Origin: Phycomyces nitens
Taxonomy: Eukaryota > Mucoromycota > Mucoromycetes > Mucorales > Phycomycetaceae
NCBI GenBank assembly: GCA_022702545.1
Contig: JAHRBC010000006.1
Coordinates: forward strand, 3,561,501-3,625,500
Direction: 5' to 3'
Length of the DNA stretch: 64,000 nt
Shown here: piece after piece, positions 46,055 to 57,308 of the stretch
Layout of the letters: each line of letters opens with the position of its first letter
Position numbering within the stretch: the first letter of the stretch is position 1
The notes under the pieces: generated by a model
Database searches by the model: none
Seen by the model: the letters and a program-made list of their open reading frames with translations, nothing else
Told to the model about the DNA's origin: nothing
Translations under genes and position numbers: made by a program

Positions 46055-47252
46055 TCATTTTCTCCCATCTACACGTTCCTGAATCCTTAACAAGTCAGAG
46101 AATACCCCAAACGCAGTTACAGCATCACCAGCACCCGTCCCCTGAATTATCAGACCCTTTGGATAATTTCGCGTGGTAAATTGAATGAGATTGTCTCCTC
46201 CTTGTAGGGCTCCAAGAGGATGACTTCTAGGGTATCTAGTTTATCAACCCATACATTATTATTTTTTAGTAAAAAAAAAATTATATTAAATAAATTAATA
46301 TCCTTACTGTTCAAGACGCACACTACTCCTTTTGTGCTCAAAGTCAATTCGTCCAACATATCGCAGCACCTTGTTTGACTTTCTGGCCTCTTGTCTGATC
46401 CTGTCAAAGTGGTCGTCCAACTCGCCCAGTCCATTCATGAATCCCTCGACACTCTCTGCCGACCCAAACGGCTCAGGAACAATATTCTCCACCACCAGCT
46501 GATCAGCCACCTCCACTCCCGCCATTCGACCACAGATAATTACCTGAAAGCATTCGACCCAAATCAGGATGGGAAAGGAACTTTCTGTTATCTCTTCATG
46601 TTACCTTTCGAGCAACATCAATTCCACTCAAATCCTCGCGTGGATCTGGTTCTGTGTAGCCTAAATACCGAGCCTTGACCAATATATCCGAGAATCGCTG
46701 GTCGGATGAAGAATAATGGTTGAACAAGTAACTCAAAGTGCCCGAAAAGGTTCCCTCGATCGACAGGATCGTGTCCCCGGTCTTCACAAGACTTTCCAGG
46801 GTCGAGAGTACTGGCATTCCAGCCCCCACAGTTGACTCGTGAAATAAGAGAGGTACGCTCCCACCCAGACTGGGGTTCTTGTTCACTGCCAAACTGCACA
46901 TTTCATGGTAGCTGTCTACAGGACCAGCAAATGCCTTTTTGTTTGGAGTCGATACACTCAATCCCAGTCTGAGCCAGGTAGCGTAAAGACTTGCAATTTC
47001 AAAGGATGCCGTGCAGTCCACGACCACTGAATGACCAGGAAGTCGTACAAGGTGCTCTACAAATGCGCTCAGGTCCAGAGGCAAACTCTCTTTTAAGATT
47101 GCCTTCCATTCCCTCGGCACACTCTTTGCTAGCAACATGTGCCTTGAGCTGGCTATCCCAACCACTGTCAGGTATGGGTTATTGGCATCCTGCAATTGAC
47201 GGACCAGCTCTGTGCCTACCAGGCCAACACCTATAATACCAATGTTCACCAT
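46055..47252 (-). CDS. HOM6: Homoserine dehydrogenase
   Basis: NAD(P)H-dependent reduction of aspartate semialdehyde to homoserine, in threonine/methionine synthesis. Three exons, two GT-AG introns. The N-terminal Rossmann motif is GIIGVGLVGTELVRQLQDAN. VDCTASFEIASLYATW and STPNKKAFAGPVDSYH form the coenzyme/substrate region. The catalytic domain carries HESTVGAGMPVLSTLESL and IEGTFSGTLSYLFNHYSS. The last exon gives YPRSHPLGALQGGDNLIQ and GLIIQGTGAGDAVTA. The C-terminal FSDLLRIQERVDGRK ends at TGA 46055-46057. Length and domain order fit monofunctional fungal HSD without an aspartokinase fusion. The ATG at 47252 faces the transposon at 47411. Confidence 0.95.
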
Positions 47253-47410
47253 GACTATATTAAATTGTTTACAAGCAGGTGCTTAGTAGTTTGATCTCTA
47301 AAAGAACCGGACTCACTGTAGATCAAGAGAACAAAATGTTATTCAATTGGTTTGATGTTTTGAAGATAAGAACCCCATTATGTGGATCTACTGTGACTGG
47401 CATTACTGTA

Positions 47411-47480
47411 CAGAATTTGCGGACCTAAATAGACTTTTTTTTTAATTGCAAACTTTCGCCTTTTGGTGCAAATTAAATGG
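47411..47480 (+). repeat. Left TIR of the Tc1/mariner element
   Basis: The inverted match to the right end starts at 47411 (after TA) and continues to about 47480. The homopolymer run is T9 here and T10 at the other end. Confidence 0.85.
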
Positions 47481-48150
47481 GCGCAGTTGAGGTATCAAAA
47501 TGGTGATCAAAGGCTGCATACAAAATTACATCAATTCACAAAGTTGGCTCACAACTTATTAGTTTCTATTTCACGCAAGTACAACCCAAGTATCCAATAC
47601 TCTCAAGAGCTTGGAATTCCTAGACAGACAGTCTGTGGAATCATCAAGAGATTCAAAAAGACGGGAACTATCGAAAACCAGTCTTTTGGTGGTGATTTTA
47701 AAAGTATTATCCAGGACCATCACTGTCAATTTATCATCAATGCTGTCGATGAAGACAATACCATCGCTCTAGAGGTGTTAAAAGCCACACTTCTGGAAGA
47801 GTTTGGTGACATTCGTAGCATTAGTATATCCCCTCTGAGCAATTTCTTGGACAATGTTGAAAGGATTACACTAAAGAGGTCAACACCAATGGAAAAGAAG
47901 AGAAATGATAAAGAGACTCGTCGCAGAAGAAAATAATCCAAATTAAGCCTTTAACCTAAAGGAATTCTGTACAATCAGAATTATATTTTTATCGACGTGG
48001 CAGGCTTCAACATCAGCATGATTAAATGCCGTGCTCAATCAAAAGCTGGCTCACCAGCCTTTGTCACTTTGTCCAGAAGCATCCTTTGGATAGCAAAGAA
48101 ACCCTGTGCGAGAGGATGAAATCTAGTAGTTTTGAAATAACTAAGCAGGA
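47463..48150 (+). pseudogene. Truncated Tc1/mariner transposase (N-terminal HTH and part of DDE domain)
   Basis: The frame opens inside the left TIR without an ATG. The helix-turn-helix is clear: YSQELGIPRQTVCGIIKRFK, followed by KTGTIENQSFGGDF, the linker before the DDE domain, and VLKATLLEEFGDIRSISIS. After a frame change near 47935 a further piece reads YIFIDVAGFNISMIKCRAQS, corresponding to FIDEAGFN of intact transposases. The catalytic Asp-Glu is altered to Asp-Val, and the C-terminal DDE residues are missing. The element cannot encode an active transposase. Confidence 0.75.
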
Positions 48151-48265
48151 TTGTGAATGTTGGATTAGACATTCAATCTCATTTCATCAAAAGTGTTTAG
48201 ACATTGAAATAAATATTCGATTGTTTTTAAGAAAAATATCACCATTTCAATACTTGAACTTTGCT

Positions 48266-48335
48266 CATTTGATTTGCACCAAAAGGCGAAAGTTTGCAAT
48301 TAAAAAAAAAAGTTCATTTTGGTCTGCAAATCATG
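48266..48335 (-). repeat. Right TIR of the Tc1/mariner element
   Basis: Reverse-complement partner of the left TIR, ending at 48335 just before TA. The stretch is nearly identical over its inner 35 bp, with scattered mismatches further out. Confidence 0.85.
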
Positions 48336-48491
48336 TATAGTCCGTGACTTGCTTCTCCATGTGTCAATTTAACGGTATCCGTAAGGTACCCCAATATTAA
48401 CGTGAAGGGCTACGTCATCTGGCTCTGTACACTCTCCATTTTGTATATGTCATTCAGTTTCCCTTGATTATGTTGTTTAGTCTTTTACACA

Positions 48492-48810
48492 ATGGTGTAC
48501 CAAGTAGGTGTTGATTGTTGTCTAGTCAGTCTACAGACTTATCCTGCACAAATAGATCACCGTACTGTATTTTGCAGCTGCACGCGACATCACACAGCGA
48601 TCGTCCGAAACATTCACGGTTGATTCGGACTGGACACTGGCCAGGTTGACAAGAAAGCTGATAGATGTATATGGAAGTCCCCTGGAGAGAATTCTCGGGA
48701 CATCAATGTATGCAGTGAATATGGAGTATATTAGCAGTTCAGATGTATCCACAACAAGCCTCAAGGCCAATGATGAGATTGCTATTATACCGCCTGTCAG
48801 TGGTGGATAG
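48492..48810 (+). CDS. MOCS2A: Molybdopterin synthase small subunit (MOCS2A/MoaD-like sulfur carrier)
   Basis: Sulfur carrier of molybdopterin synthase in molybdenum cofactor synthesis. Two exons (48492-48503 and 48556-48810) give 88 residues, the length of human MOCS2A. Exon 1 (MVYQ) joins exon 2 at ITVLYFAAARDITQ, the family N-terminal block. Ubiquitin-like fold segments follow (DSDWTLARLTRKLIDVYG, MYAVNMEYISSSDV, DEIAIIPPVSGG). The terminal Gly-Gly is the thiocarboxylation site of MoaD-type carriers. Short and spliced, it is easy to miss. The large subunit (MOCS2B) is not in the window. It lies 157 bp downstream of the transposon end, and converges on RIB1 with 126 bp between stops. Confidence 0.92.
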
Positions 48811-48936
48811 AAACAGAAGCATGTCTTATGTAGTATCTGTTTAGGGGGGGTAGTTATCAAGAATAGAATGTGTGCGTATATGTGAAGGGACGGCTGTACT
48901 TTCTTCTTCTTCTTCTTCTAGTGTTAAATATAATCT

Positions 48937-50099
48937 CTAGAGGCGATCAGGAAGATCGAGGATATGCCCCATCTTCTTGACCTTTACTGCCAAATATCTA
49001 TCTAATTCTTTCTTGGGAGAACCTGGAATGGCCGGCGAAGAAGAGGGTGTACGCTGCAGCTGGTTGAGAGCTGCAAGGAGACGTGGATGGTCTGGCATAT
49101 CGGCATTAAGCGGTGCATTCTGCCCAGGTGTAGAAGACCAGGACTGAGGTACCATACCCCGGCGCTCTACAACCTTTATGGATCCAAACGATTCAAGTTG
49201 TTGGATCTTGTCTGGATTGTTTGTCAAAAGTCGTACTTGGTTGAGCTGGAGATCTTCTAGGATTGCATTGGCAATACCATATGTACGGCCATCTGCAGGG
49301 TGATTCAAAAGTACATTTGCAGCTACAGTATCATGCCCAAGATCTTGAAGATTATATGCCCTATGAGTTTAAGAATAAAAGCAAATACTATGAGTTTCTC
49401 TACTCAAACCATCTCTGTTCCACATTTAAATACTCACTTTAACTTCTCTAATAAGCCAATACCACGACCTTCTTGACGCAAGTACACAATTACACCACGT
49501 CCTGCAACTTGCATCAGACGCATAGCCTCATCCAGCTGTTCTCCACAATCGCATCTTGCAGAATGGACAGTCTCGCCTGTAAAACACTCTGAATGAATTC
49601 GAACCAAGGGAGGTTCTGAAGACTGTGACCAAGCTTTTTTGGCCTCTTCTTGTTGTTTCTCCAGGTAAGTAATCTGTTGTTCGGTCAGGTTTATGTTACG
49701 GCATTCATCTGTAACAACTTCCTCAAGACGTCCATAAAATGCACCGCGAACAATTCGGTTCATAATTGTTTCGTTCTCCCAGGTTTGGTCTAGAGATTTC
49801 GAGCGCATGTCATCACCATACACAATAGCCAAATGTTCCTTTGTGTCGAGGTTATTTTTGTAAAGGTACAAGAACATTTCTCCACCTTCATTGGTTGGGA
49901 TTCTGGCTCGAACTTGGCACTGAATCCGGACCTTTGCTTGTGTCGAGGGCAGTGTTGGTGTAATTGCACTCGGAGAATGTACTTGGTTTTTGAGGAATTT
50001 GACATAGTCGTTAAAGGTATTAGGATGGTCAGAAGGTTGTGCAATGTTGGCACCATCATGCACAACATTCATGCCAAAGAGAGTGAATACAGTAGGCAT
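48937..50099 (-). CDS. RIB1: GTP cyclohydrolase II
   Basis: First committed enzyme of riboflavin synthesis, converting GTP to the formamidopyrimidine ring product with formate and pyrophosphate release. Two exons; GT-AG intron between EKLK and [12 protein letters not shown]. The zinc site is complete: [20 protein letters not shown] with three Cys. [20 protein letters not shown] carries the catalytic Arg motif. [20 protein letters not shown] and the C-terminal [16 protein letters not shown] follow. An N-terminal extension of about 100 residues before the catalytic domain fits fungal Rib1. No DHBP-synthase fusion. The ATG at 50099 is the first in-frame one. Confidence 0.95.
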
Positions 50100-50839
50100 A
50101 GTAATTAGATTGAATGTAAGATGTTCTGTATACCAAATTATAAAGAGGTTTGAACCACTTTTTTTTTGTCTTGATGAGTGTACTTGTGACTGTCTAAAAC
50201 ATGCCCTTGACTGAATTTGGACAATGAAACTCGATCATTTGCATACTCTTTACTGTCAATCGATATATAAGATACATTGATTCCCTTGTGTGATTAATAC
50301 AGATTTAGAGTTAGATATTATTTCAATAATTCTTATTATATATCTATATTGACAAATGATTCTACATTGCACTTGGGAATGCTGAATGTTTCGATATAAA
50401 GGTCAAAACCCTTTAAATAGAATACCAAGTAAAAATGATAACATATAAAAATATTGAAAGTTATACTACAATTATATGGATTTACAATGTTTTTGAATGT
50501 CTGGTATGTGAATATATAGATGAAAAAAATATCTTTGATAAAAAAGAAAGAAAAATATTTTGATAGGAATAACGAGTAAATACACTCGGGCCAAAGAAAG
50601 CACCACTACTTTAAAAATAAACCTTTTTTATTCTTCTTCCCAGAGTGCTTTAATTTGACCACTCATCAAAAGTTAAAAGAACAAGAAGCCCATATTATAA
50701 ATGCGAGTTATATGAGCTTTAGTGTAGGGTTATTGTTTGACTCTCTAATGTCAACTATACCAACTGATATTCCATACATGAACATCCCTCGATTGGCAAT
50801 TAACAACACCATAGAACGCTGGAAATAAATTGGTATATT
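50100..50839. other. RIB1 upstream region, no gene
   Basis: About 740 bp of AT-rich sequence with poly-A/T tracts. It forms the upstream region of RIB1 and leads into the dead transposon copy. Confidence 0.5.
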
Positions 50840-51660
50840 GAATACAAAACCTAGACTTGGGAGACCAAATAAACCTGGTATTGCAGATATTGCGAGTCTT
50901 TGCTTGAGTATGAGACGGAACATTTTCAAAATCTTTACTTGTCAGGCAAATTTGGCGGCTGTAGGTGCCATTATCTGTAGAGAAACATTTATCAGATATT
51001 TGAGAAAGGGCCTCAGATCTTAGAAGCCTGTAGAAAAGCCATACATACCCAACTTTAGCATTGAGAATTGGAGTAGGGTGGTTTGGTCAGATGAGTTCAG
51101 ACTCATGGAAAAGGGCAATGATTCTAACATATCTATGTTATATAAGCCTGGTGAGAGACGCCAAGAGAGACACATTCTTGCTATAAAAAAAAGGCTCTGG
51201 GATGGTATATGGTTGATTCTGGACTGGTGGTTTTGGCCCTTTGTCTTTTCTTGAAGGGTCTGTTGACCAAGACACCTTTGTCAATTGTTTGTCAAAGGAC
51301 TTTAATTCCTGGTATCAAAAATTAAACGAAAAGTATGTTACCGTGTTCATATTTTAATAAGACTGTACTAGCTACCATAATGGCTCGTATACAACATTGT
51401 GGATAAATCTGTGGGAAATTTAGTGCTTTGACTACTGGCCATCCCAAAGTCTCATTTGCAACCCGATTGACAAGTTTGGAATCCTTTAAAAGCCAAAATT
51501 TAAGGGCAAAATGAGTCTATTAACAATTTTAATGATCTCAAGTTATGTGTCCTTTGGGAGTAGGAGCAACTAGACCCTAAAGGACTATATTCTCTTGTTG
51601 CAAGTAGGCTTGACAAAGTTAAAGCTGTTATAAAAGCTCGCAGTTGTCCCATCATATATT
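50840..51660 (+). mobile_element. Dead Tc1/mariner transposase copy
   Basis: A highly interrupted plus-strand reading still shows the family pattern: TFIRYLRKGLRS, ENWSRVVWSDEFRLMEKGND (first catalytic Asp), YKPGERRQERHILAIKK, then GSGMVYG (mutated VMVWG), PLSFLEGSVDQDTFVNCLSK, and YWPSQSLICNPIDKFGIL, a damaged version of the WPSQSPDLNPIENLW block. The distal part reads WEQLDPKGLYSLVASRLDKV and KAVIKARSCP, matching the C-terminal AVIKAKGG. Many stops and frame changes, so it is inactive. No clear TIRs found. It differs from the element at 47411-48335, which keeps the N-terminus. Confidence 0.75.
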
Positions 51661-53393
51661 AATATGTGTATTTTATTATTTCACTACAATATATATATCA
51701 GTCCAACTATGCAATCAAAGATCCAATGCACTTGGTCCCCTTGGAGGATACAAGTAAAAATAATAATAATATGTAAATTTTTTGGTGAGTGAATAATGAT
51801 TTGTGATTGTGGCGGGTGAGTGTACAAGAAAGGAAGGCCTAAATATAGTTAGGCTGTGTTGGGTTTTTTCGCTGGTTTTCATCTTGGGAGTGTGGCGCAG
51901 AGACTGTTAGGGACCAATCCGAATATTTTATTATAGTGAATATAATCTTGTGTTGTCTGAAAAAAGAAAGAACAGACAACCAAGACGATCATTGATATAG
52001 CGTTGTATATTCATAGGTACCAAGAATTGTACCACAAAATATGCTTGGCAACAGGATATTCCGATTTATCGGCGAGGACGAATTTACTTTTCGTACAACA
52101 TGAATTTGGTTGTCGCCACTAGGGACATGTGCTTTCCGACAAGAGCGAATTTTAATTGCTGGAAAGAGTGCATTCCGAGTATATGGGCGCTCATTTCTAC
52201 CCGACAATCTACGACTATTAGGTTTTTGTGGCCTTTACAAATATGCAAATTTTCCCTTTAATCACCGTATTGTAACGTTTTTTTTTCTGTCATTTATACT
52301 TTATAATTTTCCCCTCAAACTTGAATTAGCCTTTAATCAATACACCCAAAGAGTTTCTCTAGTGAATCTTGTGTATATTCTAGATAAATATCAATACGAT
52401 GTGTCTCTTTAGTTTTTACTATAACCCTATACTTGAGGCAAAAGGAGTTTAAAGATGATGTCCATGTAATAGCCGATTTTTTTATACATGTGTATTTATA
52501 TTCTTCTTCTTTGATTTCTTCATTTACGGACATGGGTAAGATTTAAGCATTAGTTGTATCACACATGCTCATCGTATCGTTCAATTAGTATGAGATGATT
52601 TTAGAGTTGAAGGCTAGAAAGTCTTGTCAACAATTCAAGTATATTTTATGCGCTGAAAAGTTGTACTTTATACTATATATGTATAATAATCTCAAGGATT
52701 CTTATTTAGGATATACCCGTAAATGTTATCTTTGGCAGCGAAGAGAGATACGGCCATTGAAAAGGAGTCTAATGAGACCTAGCAGCAAACGAAAGACATT
52801 GGTATACAAAATAAGGCCATCTGATTATATAAGAATATTCATGTTTACAAGAAATATTAGATTTTAATAAGAATTCTAATAGATTGCAAGCCTAACTATT
52901 TATTGCGGCACATTCAATATAAGATTCAACTTTAAAAAAAATAATTAAATATGACGATTCTTGAACACATGGCAAGATCTGCTTTATTTTTAAGGGTATA
53001 GAGTCTGTTGCAAGTATTCTTGTAAATGCTGTACCGAGTGCCATTAGGTTTTTTAAAACAATACCCTGATATTTCTATTGTCGTCTTGGGATAATCGATG
53101 TCATATCATGGTTAAACCTGTTCAACAGATTCCAGCATTTTTAAGGCCAGGCTGCTCTTCATTTTCTGTGTCTTATAATCTTCTTAATTTCTTCATTTGT
53201 CCGAAAATCCAGTATGTCTTGGACTTAATCAGGATGGATTATCTTTATAAATAGTCTTTATTTAGATGTTTAGTATAGTATACAAAAGTCACAAAAGTCT
53301 CGTCTTGCCATACAATACTACTCTTGAAAACTATAAATCAAACCAACTCTAATCATTTGTTCTCTACCTATCTTGTCTATCTTTCATATTATC
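51661..53393. other. Intergenic region with weak coding-like stretches
   Basis: About 1.7 kb. A short stretch near 52010-52260 reads on the plus strand as LGTCAFRQERILIAGKSAFR and RVYGRSFLPDNLRLLGFCGL, and 52595-52867 is a 90-codon ORF rich in basic residues. Neither has a recognised domain, splice logic or start, and both may be old transposon debris. The last 120 bp hold the promoter of the alcohol oxidase gene. Confidence 0.5.
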
Positions 53394-55922
53394 ATGACCA
53401 AGGCTCCCGTTAAATCCCAAAAAAAGACCTGCTACTTTGGATCCAGGCTGAATCCCACTCGTGAAGGGACCCTCTTGGCAATTCTCTCTACAATCCTGGC
53501 TCCCCTTACTCCAGAAGAGAAAGATTCTTTGGAAAAAGACTTTACAAAGATCCCTAACCTGACCTGCACCCAGAAGGATATTGATATCATTTCAGATCTC
53601 AATGTGTACACACCTGGAGTATATGATGCTTTCCTTGAATTCATGTCGGAAAAAATTCTGCCTAAAGATCTTGATGGGATCCTTGGCCTTCTTGATGCTT
53701 TATCAACTCCTGCCGGAATGGAACAAATAACTGGAAACTCTACGCCGTTTGAAAGGCTTACCAAAGAAGAGCAAACCGATACTTTTCTTTCGTGGAAATT
53801 CTCAAAGGACCCTCAACTTGTTGCCATTTACAAAACATTTGCCATAGCCATTCTTAGTGCTGCGTACAACATGTCTGATAGCCCTCATCAAGCCGCGACT
53901 GGTTATCCTGGAAAGGATCCTGTCAGAAGTGACCCTGGTTATGTCCCATGTATTGTTCGAGAAAGGCACGAAATGATGACAGCAAAGGAGCTGCTTGACC
54001 CTAGCCTCAAATTCGATGCTATTATTATTGGAAGCGGTGCTGGAGGAGGTAATATTAGAGCTGTAGATATCTATTAAATATAATCATGCCAATGAATATG
54101 AGAATCTTACCTGTAAATATCATTTAAATTAGGTGTATGTGCTGCCGAGCTCTCGCAAGCTGGGTTATCTGTACTCGTGCTTGAAAAAGGAAAGTACTAT
54201 CACGAGACCGAGCTTGTATCAGATGTACCAGCTGCATACAAGACAATGTACCTTCAAGGCGGATCGTTTGCTTCTCATAAAGGAGAGATCAGTGTATTGG
54301 CAGGAAGTACTTTTGGTGGAGCAACAACTATAAATTTCTTGGCCAGCTTAAAAGTAATGTATCCCAGATATTTTGAATATGTATTCAAGTATTAATGCCT
54401 TTATATGTTTATAGCCTCAGCATTTCGTACGAGAAGAGTGGGCCAAGATGGGTTTAACCCACTTTACTTCGTCCAAGGTAAGATTTTTTTCTATATAATT
54501 GAAAAGTTGGATTCAAATGACTATGCTCATGTTGAAATTAAATAGTTTTCTGATGACCTGGACAAAGTATATGAGCGTATAGGCGCTACCACAGATGGAA
54601 TCAAGCATAATAACCCAAACCAAATTCTGGTTGACGGATGCAAGCAAGTATTATACTCATACGAGTCAAGTATTAATATTAACATCTGTCACAGAAAACT
54701 AGGCTGTCACATTGACAATATTCCCCAGAATACAGGCGGCAGATCACACGAATGCGGCTGGTGTCTGACTGGATGCAAGGACGGTATCAAGAACGGCACA
54801 TCAAATTCATGGCTCCGTATTGCTGCTAAACATGGCGCTCGTTTTGTTGACCAAGCCAAAGTCAATCGGGTTATCACTGTCGATGGAAAGGCCACAGGAG
54901 TCGAATTCCAGATTGGTGATTCAGATGAGACCTTTATTCTCAACTCTTCTCGCGTGGTTGTTTCTGCCGGGTCATTGAGTACTCCAGGAATTCTCTTCAA
55001 AAGTGGACTTGTGAACAAAAACATTGGACAGAACCTTTGGCTTCATCCAGTTACGATTGTATACGGATTTTTCGACGATCGTCAGACCAACCCATTTGAA
55101 GGATCGATAATGACAGCTGTAAGCTATAAAAATCAATGATTGATAATGATATACAATGCATAGCATATCATTAACCCTGATAAATATTCAATAGATAAGC
55201 AACAGTCTTGAAAATTTGGATGGTGAGCACTATGGAGCGAAACTCTTGGCTCCTCACCACACCACGGACATGTTTCTTTTTGGTATCCCATGGCAAGGAG
55301 GAAAGGAACACAAGAAGGCTATGCTTAGATTCAGACAAGCTTCATCAATCGCAGTCCTTGTTCGTGATAAAGACTCCAAAGGAAGTGTTGGATATTCTAA
55401 AGACAACAAGATTGAAATTTCCTATGAAATCTCTGATCTTGGTAGATTATCAATTGTAAAGGGAAATGTCCGGTCAGCTATGCTTTTGTGCGCTGCAGGT
55501 GCCCGAGAGATACATTCAGGTTCCTTTGGCATGAAGCCATTTGTATTTTCTCAGGATGAGACTATCGAGGTCAACAATCCACGATTTGTCAAATGGCTTG
55601 ACGATCTAGAGAAATACGGAATGCCTGAAAATGGAATGAACTATTTCTCGGCTCACCAACTCGGATCTTGGTAAGAATAAATTGAGCTGATTTATGAGAT
55701 TAGTTTGTAAAAAGTCTAACAAACCATTTGTTTAGTCGAATGGGTGTTTCTTCCGAGACCTCTGCTACCCAACCAACTGGTGAGACATGGGAAATCAAGA
55801 ATTTGTATGTCTGCGATGCATCACTTTTCCCATCAGCAAGTGGTGTCAATCCTATGGTCACAACAGAAGCTATTGCTCTTTATGTTTCTGACTCAATTAT
55901 CAAAGCGACAAAGTCTAATTAA
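53394..55922 (+). CDS. Long-chain-alcohol oxidase (FAD-dependent GMC family)
   Basis: Oxidises long-chain fatty alcohols to aldehydes in omega-oxidation or wax/alkane use, probably on ER or peroxisomal membranes. Seven exons. The FAD motif follows an approximately 215-residue N-terminal extension and is completed by splicing: DAIIIGSGAGGG to VCAAELSQAGLSVLVLEKG. GMC signature 2 is in SSRVVVSAGSLSTPGILFKS. The C-terminal GMC block gives HQLGSCRMG (catalytic His) and VCDASLFPSASGVNPMVTTE. The first exon contains hydrophobic stretches, but I do not see a clear signal peptide. One intron (54644-54694) has a GC donor (TGCAA|GCAAGT). The GT three bases further on would give a stop, whereas the GC donor gives GCKKLGCHIDNIP in frame. 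No other pathway gene is nearby. Confidence 0.92.
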
Positions 55923-57047
55923 ATATATATCTATAAGACTGTATTTAAAGAAAATAAACCTATTTATATTATGATCACTGCAAAAAGTATGCGATTTCAA
56001 ATCTGAATATATCAGTTGAACTGAGGAGAGTATAAGACTTGGATTAGCTCTTTTCTTAATTGCTCACTTTAGATGGCATTAAGAATATTAGGTAGCTCTA
56101 TTGGATGAGCATTAGAATATGTCTTTATTTTCTATGATTATTGAACTACTGGTAGAGGTTGTAAACTTTATTGTAAAAATAAAAACTAACTATAGAAGAT
56201 GTTAGATATAGGTTATAAGAAAAATAGATAGAAAACATACCAAAAGTATGATCGTTGGTTTAGATAATGATAAGATAAAAGTTTAGAAAGTTGGAAGAGA
56301 AAGAGAAAATGACAAGACCCTAGAATGGGCTTATTGCACTTGGGTTGTTACATTCGGATTTAAATAGTGGAAGCAAAAATGGACGCAAACATTTTACTAC
56401 AATATTTTCTCTACCTTTTGGGGGTTGCAAAGTTAATATTCTTGGGGGTGATTAAAATGAATTATCAAATATTGATAATTTTTTAAGGCCTAGACTTAAA
56501 ACTGATTAGAGTTTTCATTAAATAAAGCATCTAACTGTAAAATGAAAATGACGATTACATTATTTTTTGAGATTATTGATTTTACTGACTACTTTTTTGG
56601 GGGTAAACCACCTTGGTATGCAAATTACTTTTTGCTCTTTCTCTTTTAAATATACTAAAGCTCGTTTTGGCGATATTTTCAATGGGAGAAGTGGTGACCA
56701 ACTGTGTAAGCTTTTCAGTCAATTTGTCTATTTAAATAATAATATTATAAACGGCATAATAATAGTATAAATGAAGTTCTGTTTAGTTATTACCTGTGGC
56801 ATACTGATTTGAAGGCTATGGAGGTTGATGCTTCCACTGTCATTGTTAATGTTCATCATTGGACAGATTCAACTTTGCATTCTTCATTTATATACCCAAT
56901 CGGCAAGATTAGCACAGACAATCACCACCCAACGCCCCCTTGTCCTTGTAGAAAATAAATATAGTATTAGTAAAAACACAAAGTAGGAATCACTTGCTAT
57001 TTGTACATACTTACCTAGCAATCACAATATAATTAGGAAGATTCTTG
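55923..57047. other. AT-rich intergenic region
   Basis: About 1.1 kb without supported genes, with low-complexity AT tracts and a short plus ORF at 56567-56770 of no recognisable type. The repeat region begins at its right end. Confidence 0.5.
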
Positions 57048-57262
57048 ATACACTCCCTTATTACACTCCGCCCGTCAAAAAACCAAAAAAGTCTGACGTA
57101 GGCTTTTTGTGAGGATTGTAATTAGTTCTTCATACACTCCCACCAAAAGAAAATGGAAAAAGTGTGACGTAAACTTTCTTATAAAGTGAATGTCTTTTTC
57201 ATACACTCCCTCAATACACTCCCACCACAAGGATATCAAAAAAGACTAATGTAGACTTTTTC
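57048..57262. repeat. Subterminal-type direct repeats (TACACTCC units)
   Basis: Five copies of TACACTCC (57049, 57062, 57132, 57202 and 57215) alternate with three copies of a TGACGTA(G/A)(G/A)CTTT-like motif at about 57094, 57165 and 57247 (the third degenerate). The spacing of the second motif is 70-82 bp. This looks like the subterminal repeats of a Mutator-like transposon, just outside the OTU end of the minus-strand gene, but no inverted partner is visible on the other side. Confidence 0.55.
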
Positions 57263-57308
57263 TTTGTAAAAGTGAATTTTAGTACTGTAATTGATATAAT
57301 ATATTTTT

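Larger units (their letters stand above)
47411..48335. mobile_element. Internally deleted Tc1/mariner element with 60+ bp TIRs, TA target duplication
   Basis: A 925-bp element whose ends are inverted repeats. The left end runs inward from CAGAATTTGCGGACCTAAA and the right end, read on the minus strand, from CATGATTTGCAGACCAAAA. About 65 bp match, including a perfect 35-bp core that contains GCAAACTTTCGCCTTTTGG. Both ends abut TA (47409-47410 and 48336-48337), the Tc1/mariner target site. It contains a damaged transposase. It lies between the divergent start codons of HOM6 (47252) and MOCS2A (48492), about 160 bp from each, so it sits in their promoter interval. Intact ends suggest recent or recently mobilisable insertion, but the internal transposase is truncated. 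Confidence 0.9.

Noticed and set aside
47411..48335. Reading the 157-residue ORF at 47463-47936 as an ordinary host gene
   Set aside because: It lies between terminal inverted repeats flanked by TA, opens without an ATG inside the left TIR, and carries a transposase helix-turn-helix.
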